From Sympetrum striolatum (lineage: Eukaryota; Arthropoda; Insecta; Odonata; Libellulidae), in contig OX388345.1 in the NCBI GenBank assembly GCA_947579665.1, forward strand, positions 69,369,454 to 69,433,453: 64,000 nt of DNA, given 5' to 3'. Both the position numbers and the translations under genes were made by a program. Shown in pieces: positions 49,159 to 59,440 of this stretch (position 1 is the first letter of the stretch; the number at the start of each line of letters is the position of its first letter). Below the pieces are notes generated by a model that made no database searches, was not told where the DNA came from, and saw only the letters and a program-made list of their open reading frames with translations.

Positions 49159-52100
49159 ATTTTTAGAAATTAATGATGCTGTGGCAAATGATGCAACGCT
49201 TAATTAAATAAGAATAGCAACTATCTATCTTCATTAAAGAAGAATAAAAATTATCTACTATCATCCTGACACTACTTCAGAGAGGTTTAATCAACCATCT
49301 AAGTAATTAATTTCTAATCACAGAAATGCGTAGTGCAATTCATTGGTAGACATTGATCTGTTCATCTATAATACTGACGAAGAGGAAACTTTAAGCAAAT
49401 CAATGGAACGCTCAATATACTTCAGTGACGACAAGATGTTTGGTACATCAGATGGTAGGTATATTCATTGAGACTGAGTTTGCCGTTATATGGTTTTCCA
49501 GATAATAAAAACCGAAATACAATAAAAACATGTTTAGAGATCTAGGGAGAACTCCTACGGTTGCACGAGAGCACACTGGGGGAACAGGGATAACCAGAAA
49601 GAAAAACGGCTGACACAGGAGGCAAAGTTCAAAGCCGGAGAGCGGAAATAGAGGGAAGATAGATTGATAAAATGAGACCGGAGAGAGAAAAATATCGGAG
49701 GAACGAGAAAATGGGATAAGTGAAACGAAAGGAAAAGGAAACATATCGGAAAGACGGGAGAAGCAAGGCAGAAATAAAAAGCAAACAAACAGACGCAGGA
49801 CGAGAGGTGGGAAACAAAACGAGGAATTCGTGGAAAGAGATAGAGAGAAAGGGCGGATCCAGAGAGAGAGGGCATGTGGAGAGATTTCGAAGAGAGAAAG
49901 GGAGGCTGGATGAGAAGAAAGAAGCGGAGGTAAGGACGAGTGTGGGTGGGAAGGGGTGTGTTTCTACGTGGTGAAGATGATGATTACGGTGATAGGAGAG
50001 ATATAAAGGATTAGAGAGTATAGGAGTCGGTGTGCCCGGGCCGGCGCTTCAACTTTTCGTTATTGACGCACGGCGCTCCTGCTGCGGCGGCTGTGGAGTC
50101 GTAGCCGGAGTGTGGAGGGAGATAGTCGAAGGGGGGAGGCTCCCCCCCCCCGCGTTTGCTCCAAACTGCTTCCCGGGCCGTCCGCCCCCGCACGCACCGA
50201 AATCAGTTTCTTTGGGTTCTAGGTCTCCCGGGACGAGGTGTGGAGAAAGAGAAAGAGAGAGAGCTGGTTCGCTAGAGAGAAATATGCGCACAAAAGGAAG
50301 GAGATAGTAAAGATGGGAGAAAGCGGGTGGATACAACAATGGGGGGAGGATAATGGGAGGGAGAGTGACGGGATAACGCGAATCGGGAGGGGGAATTAAA
50401 AGAATTAGGGGGGAGGGATCGAGGAAGCAGAATTGATGCGTGGAAAGAGGTCTTTGGCGTAACAACGGGACGGCGATATTGCTGTAAACAGCGCGATGCG
50501 AAATGGGAGAGAGAGCAACGTTTTTCCGCGCGAAAAATTGAGTTTTCAGCCGGAGGATGTTCAACATCGCGGTGATGGTGTCTCCGCGTCGGAATTGGCC
50601 GTGTACCGGGCGTGTTTTCTTTAAAGCGAGCGTTGGGTTAATTATAACTGATTTCCAGCTCGTTAGATAAAAGAGCGAACGAAACTCGCCCCGAGAACTC
50701 CAAGTTTGATTACCACGAATATCATCCCTATAATCAATATACTGGGGCGTTACTCCGCGTGAGGTTGAACTCTGTGTTTTCCAAACATTGCAATTGCCGA
50801 ATTCTCTATGTAGATAGGGTAGTCAATAAATAATCTGTACTGGAGAAAAACTTCTTCTAGAAATGGAGAAGAAGAGAAAAATTGTAGTTTTTCCCGAGTG
50901 CTTGTTAAAAAAATTATATATTTTAGTAAAAACTGTGGGAATAGTACAACGATTGTCTTCTTCGTCATGAGGTAATTCCACAAGACATCGCCAGCGACTG
51001 TAAATTTTATTCGTCTCGAAAATAGCACGAAGTTGACCTTTCGATTCATTCCCTTTCCACTCAATTTCTTGGATTATTATTTTAAATAAACCTGCCGGCA
51101 ATCATACTTGAATATCGTCTCTAGGCAAAGTATAAATTGTGGGAGTACTTCGGTAAAAAAGCTTTTCTCAAATATAAGTGTCTTCTGTCCGGCAAATTCC
51201 TTTCTGGGAGTACTCGTGACAGCTGAACACAAAAGGCTGAGAGAACGTAAGGAGGTCCAGCTCTCTCCAGCACGAGCTCTAAGACGCAAGAAAAATATCA
51301 GTAGTGGCCGAAAAGATGATGAAGTTATAAGGAAGAGTGTGGACATAAAGAAGGATAAAATCAGATGAGGAAATGGAAAGAAAAGAAATAAACAAGGAAG
51401 GGGGAGAGAGGAAAAACATAAAAGTGATAAACGCGCCGAGCAGATAATAAAGAGTTTCTCGTAAATCGAAGGGAGAAAACGAGGTTAATAACCCCGTCCG
51501 AGAGTATCGAGGCTTAAATGAAACCAGATAAATGGAATGGAAGAAACGGGCAGCTGTGCAAGCAAAGGAAATACATAAATGCCCCCGCCAAATTATTGGC
51601 TCCGATACGTTTCGACTTCAAGCCCCGATAGCCGTAAACGTGACAGTGAATTCCGCTCAGCCGAAAATGTTCACGTAAGCCGAACAAATTCGTTCCCACA
51701 AAAGTCCGCTATCGACCACGGATGGCCCTTCTTTCGCTGAAATTTCTCCGCATGATACCCATGCGGAACTGCAAAACATTTGGAAGCTTTCCACAAGTAT
51801 TTCTATATTTCCCAACGTTTGTCCCTTGCGACACATTGTCTCTCAGCATTAATCTCTCGCTTCAACGGTACGCGGCGGGGGGAATTTGACGATAAGGGAA
51901 GAGCAATTGTCGATACATATCCCCCCGTATCTCTTCTCAATCAGTCGCATCTGAATCCTCCAGCCACCCCCACCCCCTTTCCCCCTCCTGACGTCACCAC
52001 ACGTCGAGGCATCAGAATCGAAACTCTCCGGGAGAAACGTCACAGTTTCCATGGATACCTTCGGAATGCCGTGACGTCATCGTCGCCCGGGAAACCACTC

Positions 52101-52219
52101 CCAGAGTATCAACGGGGTAAGACCGAGCGGTGCCGATGCGGTGGCCCCGTAGTCACAAGGGCCTCGTGCAACCCGAAGCCTCCTTCCCCTTTTTTCGCAA
52201 CGAATTGTCGTTTCCCCGC
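49159..52219. other. Purine-rich (49.5-50.5 kb) and CpG-containing DNA; no gene recognised
   Basis: 49530-49990 and 50220-50470 are strongly purine-rich on the plus strand. 50030-50230 is GC- and CpG-rich and contains a G-run/C-run hairpin near 50140. The minus-strand 172-codon frame at 50049-50567 is low-complexity Pro/Leu/Ser. The plus-strand frame of 222 codons at 51780-52448, the longest in the window, shows no domain. A promoter in the 50.0-50.7 kb CpG-rich patch is possible but nothing proves it. Confidence 0.4.
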
Positions 52220-52690
52220 GGTGCCATCTCTGGACCACATTTCTTCCCTGCGTTCCCTCCAATGCTCTCCAGCTCGCTCCTTCTTCCATTTCCTCCGTAA
52301 CATTTGCGATTCCCCGCCTATCCTTCGGACCGCTCACTTCATCCTTGTTTCCCACGAAGCTAATGTTCCTCCACGGTGCCATCCTTGGACCACTTTCCTT
52401 CCTCTCACTTCATCACCTTGCGCCATTCATTCCGTTTTCCACCGCTGATCTCCTTCCCTCCAGGAAAAAACCGCTGGTTCCTCAAGGTACACTCGTAGGA
52501 CCGCACTTCTTTCTCATCTTCTTTCCCTTTTCCTTTCATCCCTGACTCCAATCTCTCTGTTCTTGGCCCCTTTTTCATTCACCTACTTTCTTCGTGCCCA
52601 TTACCCGCCGCTTATCTCCCTTTCTCCGGGAAAAACCATGTGCTACTCAAGGTACACTCCTAGGACCACATTTTTTTCTCTTCTTCCTCC
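52220..52690 (+). repeat. Degenerate tandem repeat, reverse-transcriptase motif B-like core
   Basis: A core of about 28 bp, GGTRCMMTCSTWGGACCRC plus a TTYCTTYC-type end, occurs four times: starts at 52220, 52375, 52486 and 52651. The last two also share flanks (CGCTKATCTCC, GGGAAAAACC/GGAAAAAACCGCTGG, CATCCCTGACT.CAATCTC). The cores translate as PRGAISGPHFF, LHGAILGPLSFL, VPQGTLVGPHFFL and ATQGTLLGPHFFL, close to the non-LTR reverse-transcriptase motif (VPQGSxLGPLLFL). Spacings are 155, 111 and 165 bp, so the last three share one reading phase. No other reverse-transcriptase motif is recognisable around them. Either a fragment was tandemly duplicated or the resemblance is chance in a pyrimidine-rich repeat. 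Confidence 0.5.
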
Positions 52691-54822
52691 TTCCATCCCT
52701 GACTTCAATCTCCTTGTTCACGCCGCTTATTAGCTTACCTAGTTTTCTCATTCGCATAAGAAATGAAGGTACTATTTTCGCAACGTATCGGATGCACTTA
52801 AATTCGTGCCTTTTTTCTCTTAACTACCTCATTTTCCCTCTGTTCTTTTTCGCCTCTCTGTTTCTCTCGCTCGCTCGAGCAAAGGGAGAGGAGTGTGTTC
52901 TGCCTCTGCTACTGCTCCTTCCGATCGATTGGCGAGAGAGGGTGCGGCCGAGGAGGCTTTGGCACGACTCCTCTTCCCTTATGCGCGAGATTTGCTTCCT
53001 CTGACTCTAGCACCTTTCTCAAGCTCCCTTCATGCAATATTCCCCGTACTAACTTACCAGACCTTTACCTTTAGTCAAATTATGCACTTGCTATCGCTTC
53101 ACTTCCAAGATTAAATGAACTCGGTAACCTTAAATAAAAGCCAAACTATATTTAAACAACATTATCCCTCGACTTACACCGCGATATCTTTATCTCTGCC
53201 CTTTCTGGTAACCTTTTAAGTGCCCTATATTACTTCATCCGATCTTATACGTATCTCAATAACTTCTCTGCTCTTTAACCACCAAAACGCTCGTTTTATT
53301 TTTTATGATACTTTAAAGTTCGTTTATATGTCTAAAACAATTCACTAATGGTAATTCTCTCACAATTAATCGTCTAATCTCATACCATATGATCTCTTTC
53401 CTCCTTAACTCTGGCACTAGTAATGAGTAATTGTAATATTTATGTACCATGTGTATGTACCATGAATTGTCACACTTTTGTATTGGTAGTCACTTATCTG
53501 CTGCTCATATCAGGGGTTTTCATTACAATTCATAATCACTTGGCTGTGGTTAAGACATGGAATCATGAATAACAAATGGCGAACATAATTTTATGAATGA
53601 AATAGGTACTACGACACCTTTTACTTATCTTCGGTGATAATAAAACTGATTCTAGCGGTTTAACTCAATAAAGAGAGAGCCTTTCAACGTGGCGGAAGAG
53701 GAAAAAAGATGAAGAAAATCAGGTGAAAAGGTTCCCGAAGAAAGGAAACTTAGGCGGTAAATCTGAGTTGTAAGAAGCAGGAAAGTAAGCAAGGATAAAA
53801 AGGCTTAGAGTAGAATGCGTAAAAGAAGTAATTAGCTTTCCCAAGCCAAAAATGAATGCGGCGATTGCTACGAATTCAAGAACTTACGCACGTCTTCGTT
53901 TATCGCCAATCTGCAGAATGCTTTCTCATTCTGTACTCCTCCCATGCTTCAGCCATCAGTCACATCGATCTATGAAAAATGATAATTTCCTACTCTTTCC
54001 TCTAAACCCTTTCTCTCCACTCACTGCCGCTATCTTCTTGTTCGCTTCTCCGTTATCTCTTCGAGACTGTCTCCGGCGCTATCTCAAGTCGTGTCGCGCC
54101 CTCACTATCTGTATTTTCTTTCTTCCTTTCCTCTCTCCTTCGAAAGCCTCATTTCAATGCCTTCCGTGTTCTCCCACATTTTCTCTCTATGGCCTTTTAT
54201 CTGTTTCTTTCTATTATCCCACTTTCCGACTCCCTTTCTTCGCTGGTGTCCTCCCCTGAGCTTTCTCTTTATCTTCTCTCTTGGACTTCTTATACTCTTT
54301 TAGATATAGAACGTTGGCATTAAATCTCTCCTAAGTCTTGCAGTTTCTTCTCTCCGGGCTTATTTTTCGGTTACGCCTACTCCTCTCCCTTAATTCGCTG
54401 GTAGGTTTCCCCTTTCTCTGTGGGTAACTGTCTTTGTATTCCACTCAGGATATCGAGCCTCATATCTTTTTTATGGCGCGTTGCTTCCATTCTATCCGCG
54501 TACATCATCTTTAGATGCGATATGTGTTATTTGCTCCCTTCTCCTTCCCGGTTCTTCCCTCTTTGGTGTTTCTTTCTTAAAAGCAAACGTTCCCTTCGCC
54601 ATTTTCCGCGCCATACACAGATTAATAACCTATTCTTCCCATGAAATTCCTATTTTCCCATCTTTTACGCTTCCCTCGACTCTATCTACTATATTTTTCA
54701 TTCTTTTCAAACGTCATTTTATTGTCTTCTCCCTTTTTCTTCAATCCTCTACTTTCATGTATTTTTCACATTTCCCTAACCTGCATCAAAGGCATCAAGC
54801 CATGGAATGTTAATACAAGTAT
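52691..54822. other. Pyrimidine-rich DNA, no gene recognised
   Basis: 52691-53050 and especially 53900-54800 are pyrimidine-rich on the plus strand. This yields Ser/Phe/Leu-rich frames of 65-136 codons that look like composition artefacts. 53100-53850 is ordinary AT-rich DNA. Confidence 0.5.
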
Positions 54823-54851
54823 TTCAAATCGGGCATGATGCTCGATTTGAA
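54823..54851. repeat. 29-bp near-perfect palindrome
   Basis: TTCAAATCG-G-GCAT-G-ATGC-T-CGATTTGAA: 13 of 14 positions pair around a single central base. Possible cruciform or dimeric protein-binding site; no supporting context. Confidence 0.6.
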
Positions 54852-56751
54852 TTGCCCTGCTCATTGGAAGATTATTCCTACATTATATCATTTAACGACG
54901 AATGCAATGATGGCTCATTCTTTTATTATGCAATTGTTATTTTTATGCAATTTGTATTGCTAATCATATGATTAATCTTTGCCAAATTTAGGAGAGACGA
55001 ATATGCTCTGAGGAATAGAAAATATTCAACTCTTTGGAACCCTTCTTGGTCTTGACTTGCTTTTAAATGATAAAAAACCGTTAGCGTCTATATAAAAATG
55101 CAGTTAGGGATTAAATACTGCACTTGCTCATTTATTTGAAGCGTGAAATAAAGCCGTCAAAAAGAATAATTTAATGTGAATTATTACCGGTAGTTGGTCA
55201 ATCGAAGAAACCTATGGGTGAAGTGATTGAGGTTAGAATGAAATGAGGACTCATGTAGACAAGCAGACGAGAGTGGTTCTCATTGAAGAATGAATGCGAA
55301 CTGAAACAAAATGAACGTGATTGGTTAGTAGTTTATTAGTAAACATAAATATTCATAGGTACCTACCATAAAATTCCTGAATACATTATGATATGAATGA
55401 GACAGTGAGATACGAAAGAGCTTGGAGAAGCAAGAGTACTTCGATGAAATGCTGCGGAGAGAATACTCAAGATAAAGAAAATACAATGTATTTCCTTCAT
55501 TAATTGTAGACAAGGAGTTATTCAAAAAGAAATACAGATGTATTGGCAGAAAATTGCGAGAGGCAGGGGAAGGGTTAAAAGAAACCGAACGAATCGGAGA
55601 GACAACTAACATTGCTCCGAAACAGAACATCGTAACTGTTTTGTATTCATACGCATACATGCTGCTCTTCTACGTTTCCGCATAAATCAGCACAAGCCCA
55701 ATTCCATTTTACATCCACCGTCTTCGCGATACCTCATTCCGCGCCACTCAATTTCCATAGTTATGACGTTTATTATCTCCTCCACTCCATTTTCCCTCTT
55801 TCCTATCAAGCCCTTCCATCTTACTCTTGCGCTAATCCCGCTCCCCTTCCCCTAATCTTCCCTCATTACACTTGCAGAAATATCTCATTATGCCCTCTTC
55901 CTACCCCCACCCCTCCCATCCGTTCCCCAAAGAAAGAAATCGGAAGCTGCCCGCTCTCTTCCACAGCGGCTAATCTCGTCCTCTTCTGCACATAAATCAC
56001 TTCCCAATAATCCAATCAAAGTCTCGCTTTTTTCGCCCAGGAAAAACTCCCGAGTTTTATTTTACAACGGCCATCTTCGACGCCGTTCTCGTACCCTGTA
56101 CCTTTCGTCATCTTTTTATTCCTTCCTCTTTCCCTCTCTCTCTCTCTCTCATCTCCCGTTTATCTCGCTTCTATCGATTCGGGGGAAGCCTTCCAATCCC
56201 GTCGACCCCTAGCGCCGACTTTGTCGCCGATATCGCCGCCGATCAGCCCACGTCGATCCTCTCCTCAATCAGCCGCCGCTTATTTTAGACACCGGCTCTC
56301 TCCCTCGTCCCTTTCCGCCTAATTTCCCGCGATTCCCGACCGATATCTTCCAATAATTCCGCCCGTCCTTAGGATACACCACCCGCCACTCGGTTATCCA
56401 TCCCGCTTATTAATTGCTAGCTGAAGTGCCCGATGATTCTCGATACATCCGCTGTCTTAATCTAACATAATGATTATGTTTTAAATTGTATTTACCTTCT
56501 ATAGTTTATCATTTTATTTATTATTTTCTTCCTTTTGTATTTTTAACTGTTTAAACCGTTTTTGATTAATCTTTATGTACTAGTTTATTTATCAGTATAT
56601 TTTTTTACCTACTTTATTCAATTCAATTTAATTTATGTGTGTAACTATTTGTTATTTTTTGTTTTGTATGATACTATTGCTTTATTCCTGCTAAATTCCT
56701 GTCTTTATATTTAATTTAACCTCATTCCGTCACTAAATTTAGTTTCCAATC
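54852..56751. other. No gene recognised; CT microsatellite at 56134-56150
   Basis: 55680-56450 is pyrimidine- and GC-rich with a CT run at 56134-56150. 55325-55660 carries a 111-codon minus frame with no recognised family. 56460-56750 is T-rich and probably belongs to the LINE-like tail that follows. Confidence 0.45.
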
Positions 56752-56967
56752 TGTAGGTTTCGCAGTTTTTTCACGCCCTCTTTCATAAGGGTGTTTCCCT
56801 GCAGTGGAATTTTTTTTCCTAAGCTCTTAACTTAGGTTTTCAAAACTAAAAAGTAGTCTTCTTCTGTGTACTTTTTTCAAGTTATCTATTTTTTAAATTC
56901 ATATAACGAAGGATTAAATGTAAGAATAGACTTTATAGTCTCAACATTGCCCTAAATTAAGTCCTCT
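56752..56967 (+). mobile_element. LINE-like 3' tail, copy 2
   Basis: Same ordered blocks as 44147-44378: TAGGTTTCGCAGTTTTTTCA, AGGGTGTTTCCCTGCAGTGG, a T run, CTTAACTTAGGTTT, AACGAAGGATTAAATGTAAG, TATAGTCTCAA. The upstream 56460-56750 T-rich stretch may be further 3' untranslated sequence of the element. Confidence 0.55.
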
Positions 56968-58039
56968 ATTACTATTATTCTCTACGGGGAATATAGAAGT
57001 AGATTAAATATATTTTTCCACCTCGCTCGGAATAGATTCCATCATCTTTCATCTTTGCTTAACCCTTTCCGGTCAAAATTTTGCAAAATAAGGGAAGAAA
57101 TTTATTTCTTTTACTGAAATTACAGAGTAATATATGTTCAGACAATCTTTAATTCGTTCCATTGAAATTATAACCGAAAATTCTTTTTCCGAAAAATTTC
57201 CGAAAAACCGAGGATTCCAAAATTGAATTATGTTATATTTAGTGATGAAATAAAAAATTCGGGGTGACAGCTGAAAACCTTAAAAAATAAAAATATTATA
57301 ATTTCAACTTTTAATTTAAATAAATAAAACAATTTGAACGTTATTGGAAGAGTTTCAGTTTTTCAATAGGGTAAACACCACCACCGATACGCCCTGACGA
57401 TAACTCGCGAGCATGAGTACAGCAATATTCATCTACAGCTGAAGATCATAATTTCTCTTTCACAGCGAGTCATGACACCTACTGCTGGAATTATATACTA
57501 CAGCCTATGAGTCAAAATGGAGTCAGCGGGTGATATAAATGGATGCTAGAATTAAAAAAGTGACGAGATTCCATTTGGACTTACTGGAACGGAGAGGGTG
57601 AATTCAAAGGAACAGCTAATCCAAAAATAATATTTTCCCTGAAAATCCCCATATCTCATCAAAGCTCTAAAAGTTTTTCTACCAACTTTTCCTACCAAAC
57701 TTGTCTTTAGGTCTTTCAACGATTGTTATTCATTTAATCTTGCAGTTAAAACTGAACATGCCTTCGGTGCAATTGGCCACGCCAAAATCTACCAAAATTC
57801 TTACTTAATCGAGTCACTTCACATCGTCTTCCTACAATCTGTCATTATAGCCGGGCTCTCGCGTGGCCTAGTACACGACCGAAAACTTGACAAGTTCTTA
57901 CCGACTTTCTTACCTTATCTTTTACCCGACCTAACTTCTTTTGGGATCGTGACGGAAGCGAATTAATACTTGAAAGTTGAGTGCACGCTTTATATATATA
58001 TAAACGGTGTCCGGGTTAAACATATGATATTACAATAAC
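56968..58039. other. Anonymous; TA run at 57990-58002
   Basis: AT-rich with no frame of note. The TA run lies just outside the mariner-like element. Confidence 0.5.
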
Positions 58040-58365
58040 TTGAGAATTAATTAAGATATTTATTGGCGGTTTGTTTCTACAAGTATGGTAACTCAAAATG
58101 TTTTCGTATACAGCTAATACGCCTCGATATGTGCACCATTAGTAGTCTGACAGACATCTAACCTGTATTTCACTTCTATCCAAGTGTTTTGCAGTATTTC
58201 AGGTGTAAAAATTGCGATAGCTGCACGAATCTGCACTGCAGTTCTTGTATATCACTAACTGGTGTCTGGTACACTTGATTCTTGGTAAACACCTACAGGA
58301 AAAACATTTTGAGTTACCATATTTGTAGAAGCAAACCACCAATAAATATCTCAATTACTTCTCAA
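58040..58365. mobile_element. Internally deleted mariner-like element
   Basis: The arms at 58040-58104 and 58301-58365 are inverted repeats of about 65 bp with scattered mismatches (TATTTATTGG.GGTTTG, TACC/GGTAACTCAAAATGTTTT). Between them, on the minus strand, lies the end of a mariner-type transposase (58114-58274). Retained termini plus only the last 50 or so codons show that most of the transposase was lost by internal deletion, the usual origin of non-autonomous DNA transposons. The true ends may extend past the arms, since a GGTGTCCGGGTTAA-type sequence follows outward at 58005. No TA or other target duplication could be fixed. Confidence 0.65.
58114..58274 (-). pseudogene. Mariner-type transposase, C-terminal remnant
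   Basis: The minus strand encodes VYQTPVSDIQELQ, then after a 2-bp frameshift IRAAIAIFTPEILQ and NTWIEVKYRLDVCQTTNGAH, ending IEAY and a stop. This is the C-terminal signature of insect mariner-like transposases (VY.TP..DI.EL..RI.AA...I...LQN.W.E...RLD.C....GAHIE). The catalytic DDE/D residues lie in the missing upstream part, so no active enzyme can be made. Confidence 0.75.
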
Positions 58366-58381
58366 TTTGAATGAAAAGAAA

Positions 58382-58503
58382 AAGAACTTCGTATATTTCC
58401 ACACTGATAGATTTTATTAATCGACCGGTTTCGGCGTTCCTTGCCTTGCACCGAAACTGGTCGGTTAATAAAATCCATTAGTGTGGAAATATTAGAAGTT
58501 CTT
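58382..58503. repeat. Palindrome of two hammerhead-like 3' halves
   Basis: The left arm 58382-58435 and right arm 58448-58503 are inverted copies (AGAACTTC, ATATTTCCACACT, GATTTTATTAA, CGACC, GTTTCGG) separated by about 12 bases. Each arm, read outward from the centre, starts with CCGAAAC(C/T)GGTC, which has the form of a hammerhead 3' half: GAAA, a short palindromic stem III, then the scissile C. The 5' CTGANGA half is absent in both. It immediately follows the mariner-like element. Confidence 0.6.
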
Positions 58504-59365
58504 TTTATTAAGAATGCCGTTCCAAGAAGTACGGCCGCAGATGTTAGAATTTACTTCTCAAGTTATTACATTTTGTACTATTGCATGTTCAATCCTATGT
58601 ATATATTGCGTTATGACGCATTCGGAGATTGCCACGCTCCTCCCAGAGACCTTCTTTATTCCCTCTTTCGGAATCCGCCCAGTCGCGAGGGCGAAAAAAG
58701 CTACTAATGACGAGAGTCCTCGAGATTTCCTCGTTTTGCAAGAGCGGCGCATCTCGTTAATTTCGTTTGTCTCATTAATCTTTCCGGGTGCCCGCATTCG
58801 AACGGGGGCCCCGGAGACGTTCCCCGCCGATGAACTTGAAGCTGGATTGATTTCCACTTTCGATCCAATTTCGAAAATTAATCTCTCCGCAACCCCCCGT
58901 ACGATAATGATACCGCTCTTCGCTGTCGTTTATGAATGCGGTATTTCGGTCTTCGTTCGCGGGAATGTAATAGTTATCGATCGAGAAATTAGGCTCGGTG
59001 AGCGTAGTCCCCGATGATTCTTTACGTCACTGGGTAGAGAAGAAATTGGTTTGAGAGCTGAGGTTAGGCAGCTGAAACAAGATTGCTGAGGAGCAAAATC
59101 ATTCATGGAATTAAGATTTTATTTGTTTTTTTTTGCAGTTTGGAGTTTTAGTCCCATATTTGCATCGGCAAAATACTTTCTTAACCTTTATCATTAACAC
59201 AGCTTGTGGAGTTGACTGATGATCGTGATATAATATGTACATCAATGTTTTATTTTTACACGATTCGTTGATCGGTAGAAGCCACCACATTATGTAACTG
59301 GCCAAAATAGAATTATTAGTGAAAACCGTTAGAGAAATAATTTCAAAATGTCTCTTCCAATTCAA
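58504..59365. other. GC-richer patch, no gene recognised
   Basis: 58600-59020 is GC-rich with a 167-codon plus frame overlapped by minus-strand frames; no family recognised. 59020-59365 is AT-rich. Confidence 0.45.
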
Positions 59366-59440
59366 GGGTTAAAAGAAGTAAAATTAGTGACATGGCCACG
59401 ACTTGAACCCAGACCTGTAACATTCCGTTTCTTCCACATT
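59366..59440 (-). mobile_element. SINE family A fragment, minus strand
   Basis: Minus strand: GGTCTGGGTTCAAGTCGTGG (B-box/T arm) then CCATGTCACTAATTTTACTTC, matching the family A order of B box, GTCACTA, T-rich, ACTTC. The 5' half of the head is unclear. Confidence 0.55.

Noticed and set aside
50130..50165. G-run/C-run hairpin near a homopolymer C tract
   Set aside because: Could be a terminator or structured RNA by shape, but homopolymer runs in a GC-rich patch make this uninformative.
50049..50567. 172-codon minus-strand frame
   Set aside because: Low-complexity Pro/Leu/Ser composition produced by the purine-rich plus strand; no recognisable domain.
51780..52448. Longest open frame in the window (222 codons, plus strand)
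   Set aside because: It lies in GC- and pyrimidine-rich DNA, is overlapped by minus-strand frames, shows no domain, and its 3' part runs through the degenerate tandem repeat in a frame different from the motif-like reading of the first core.
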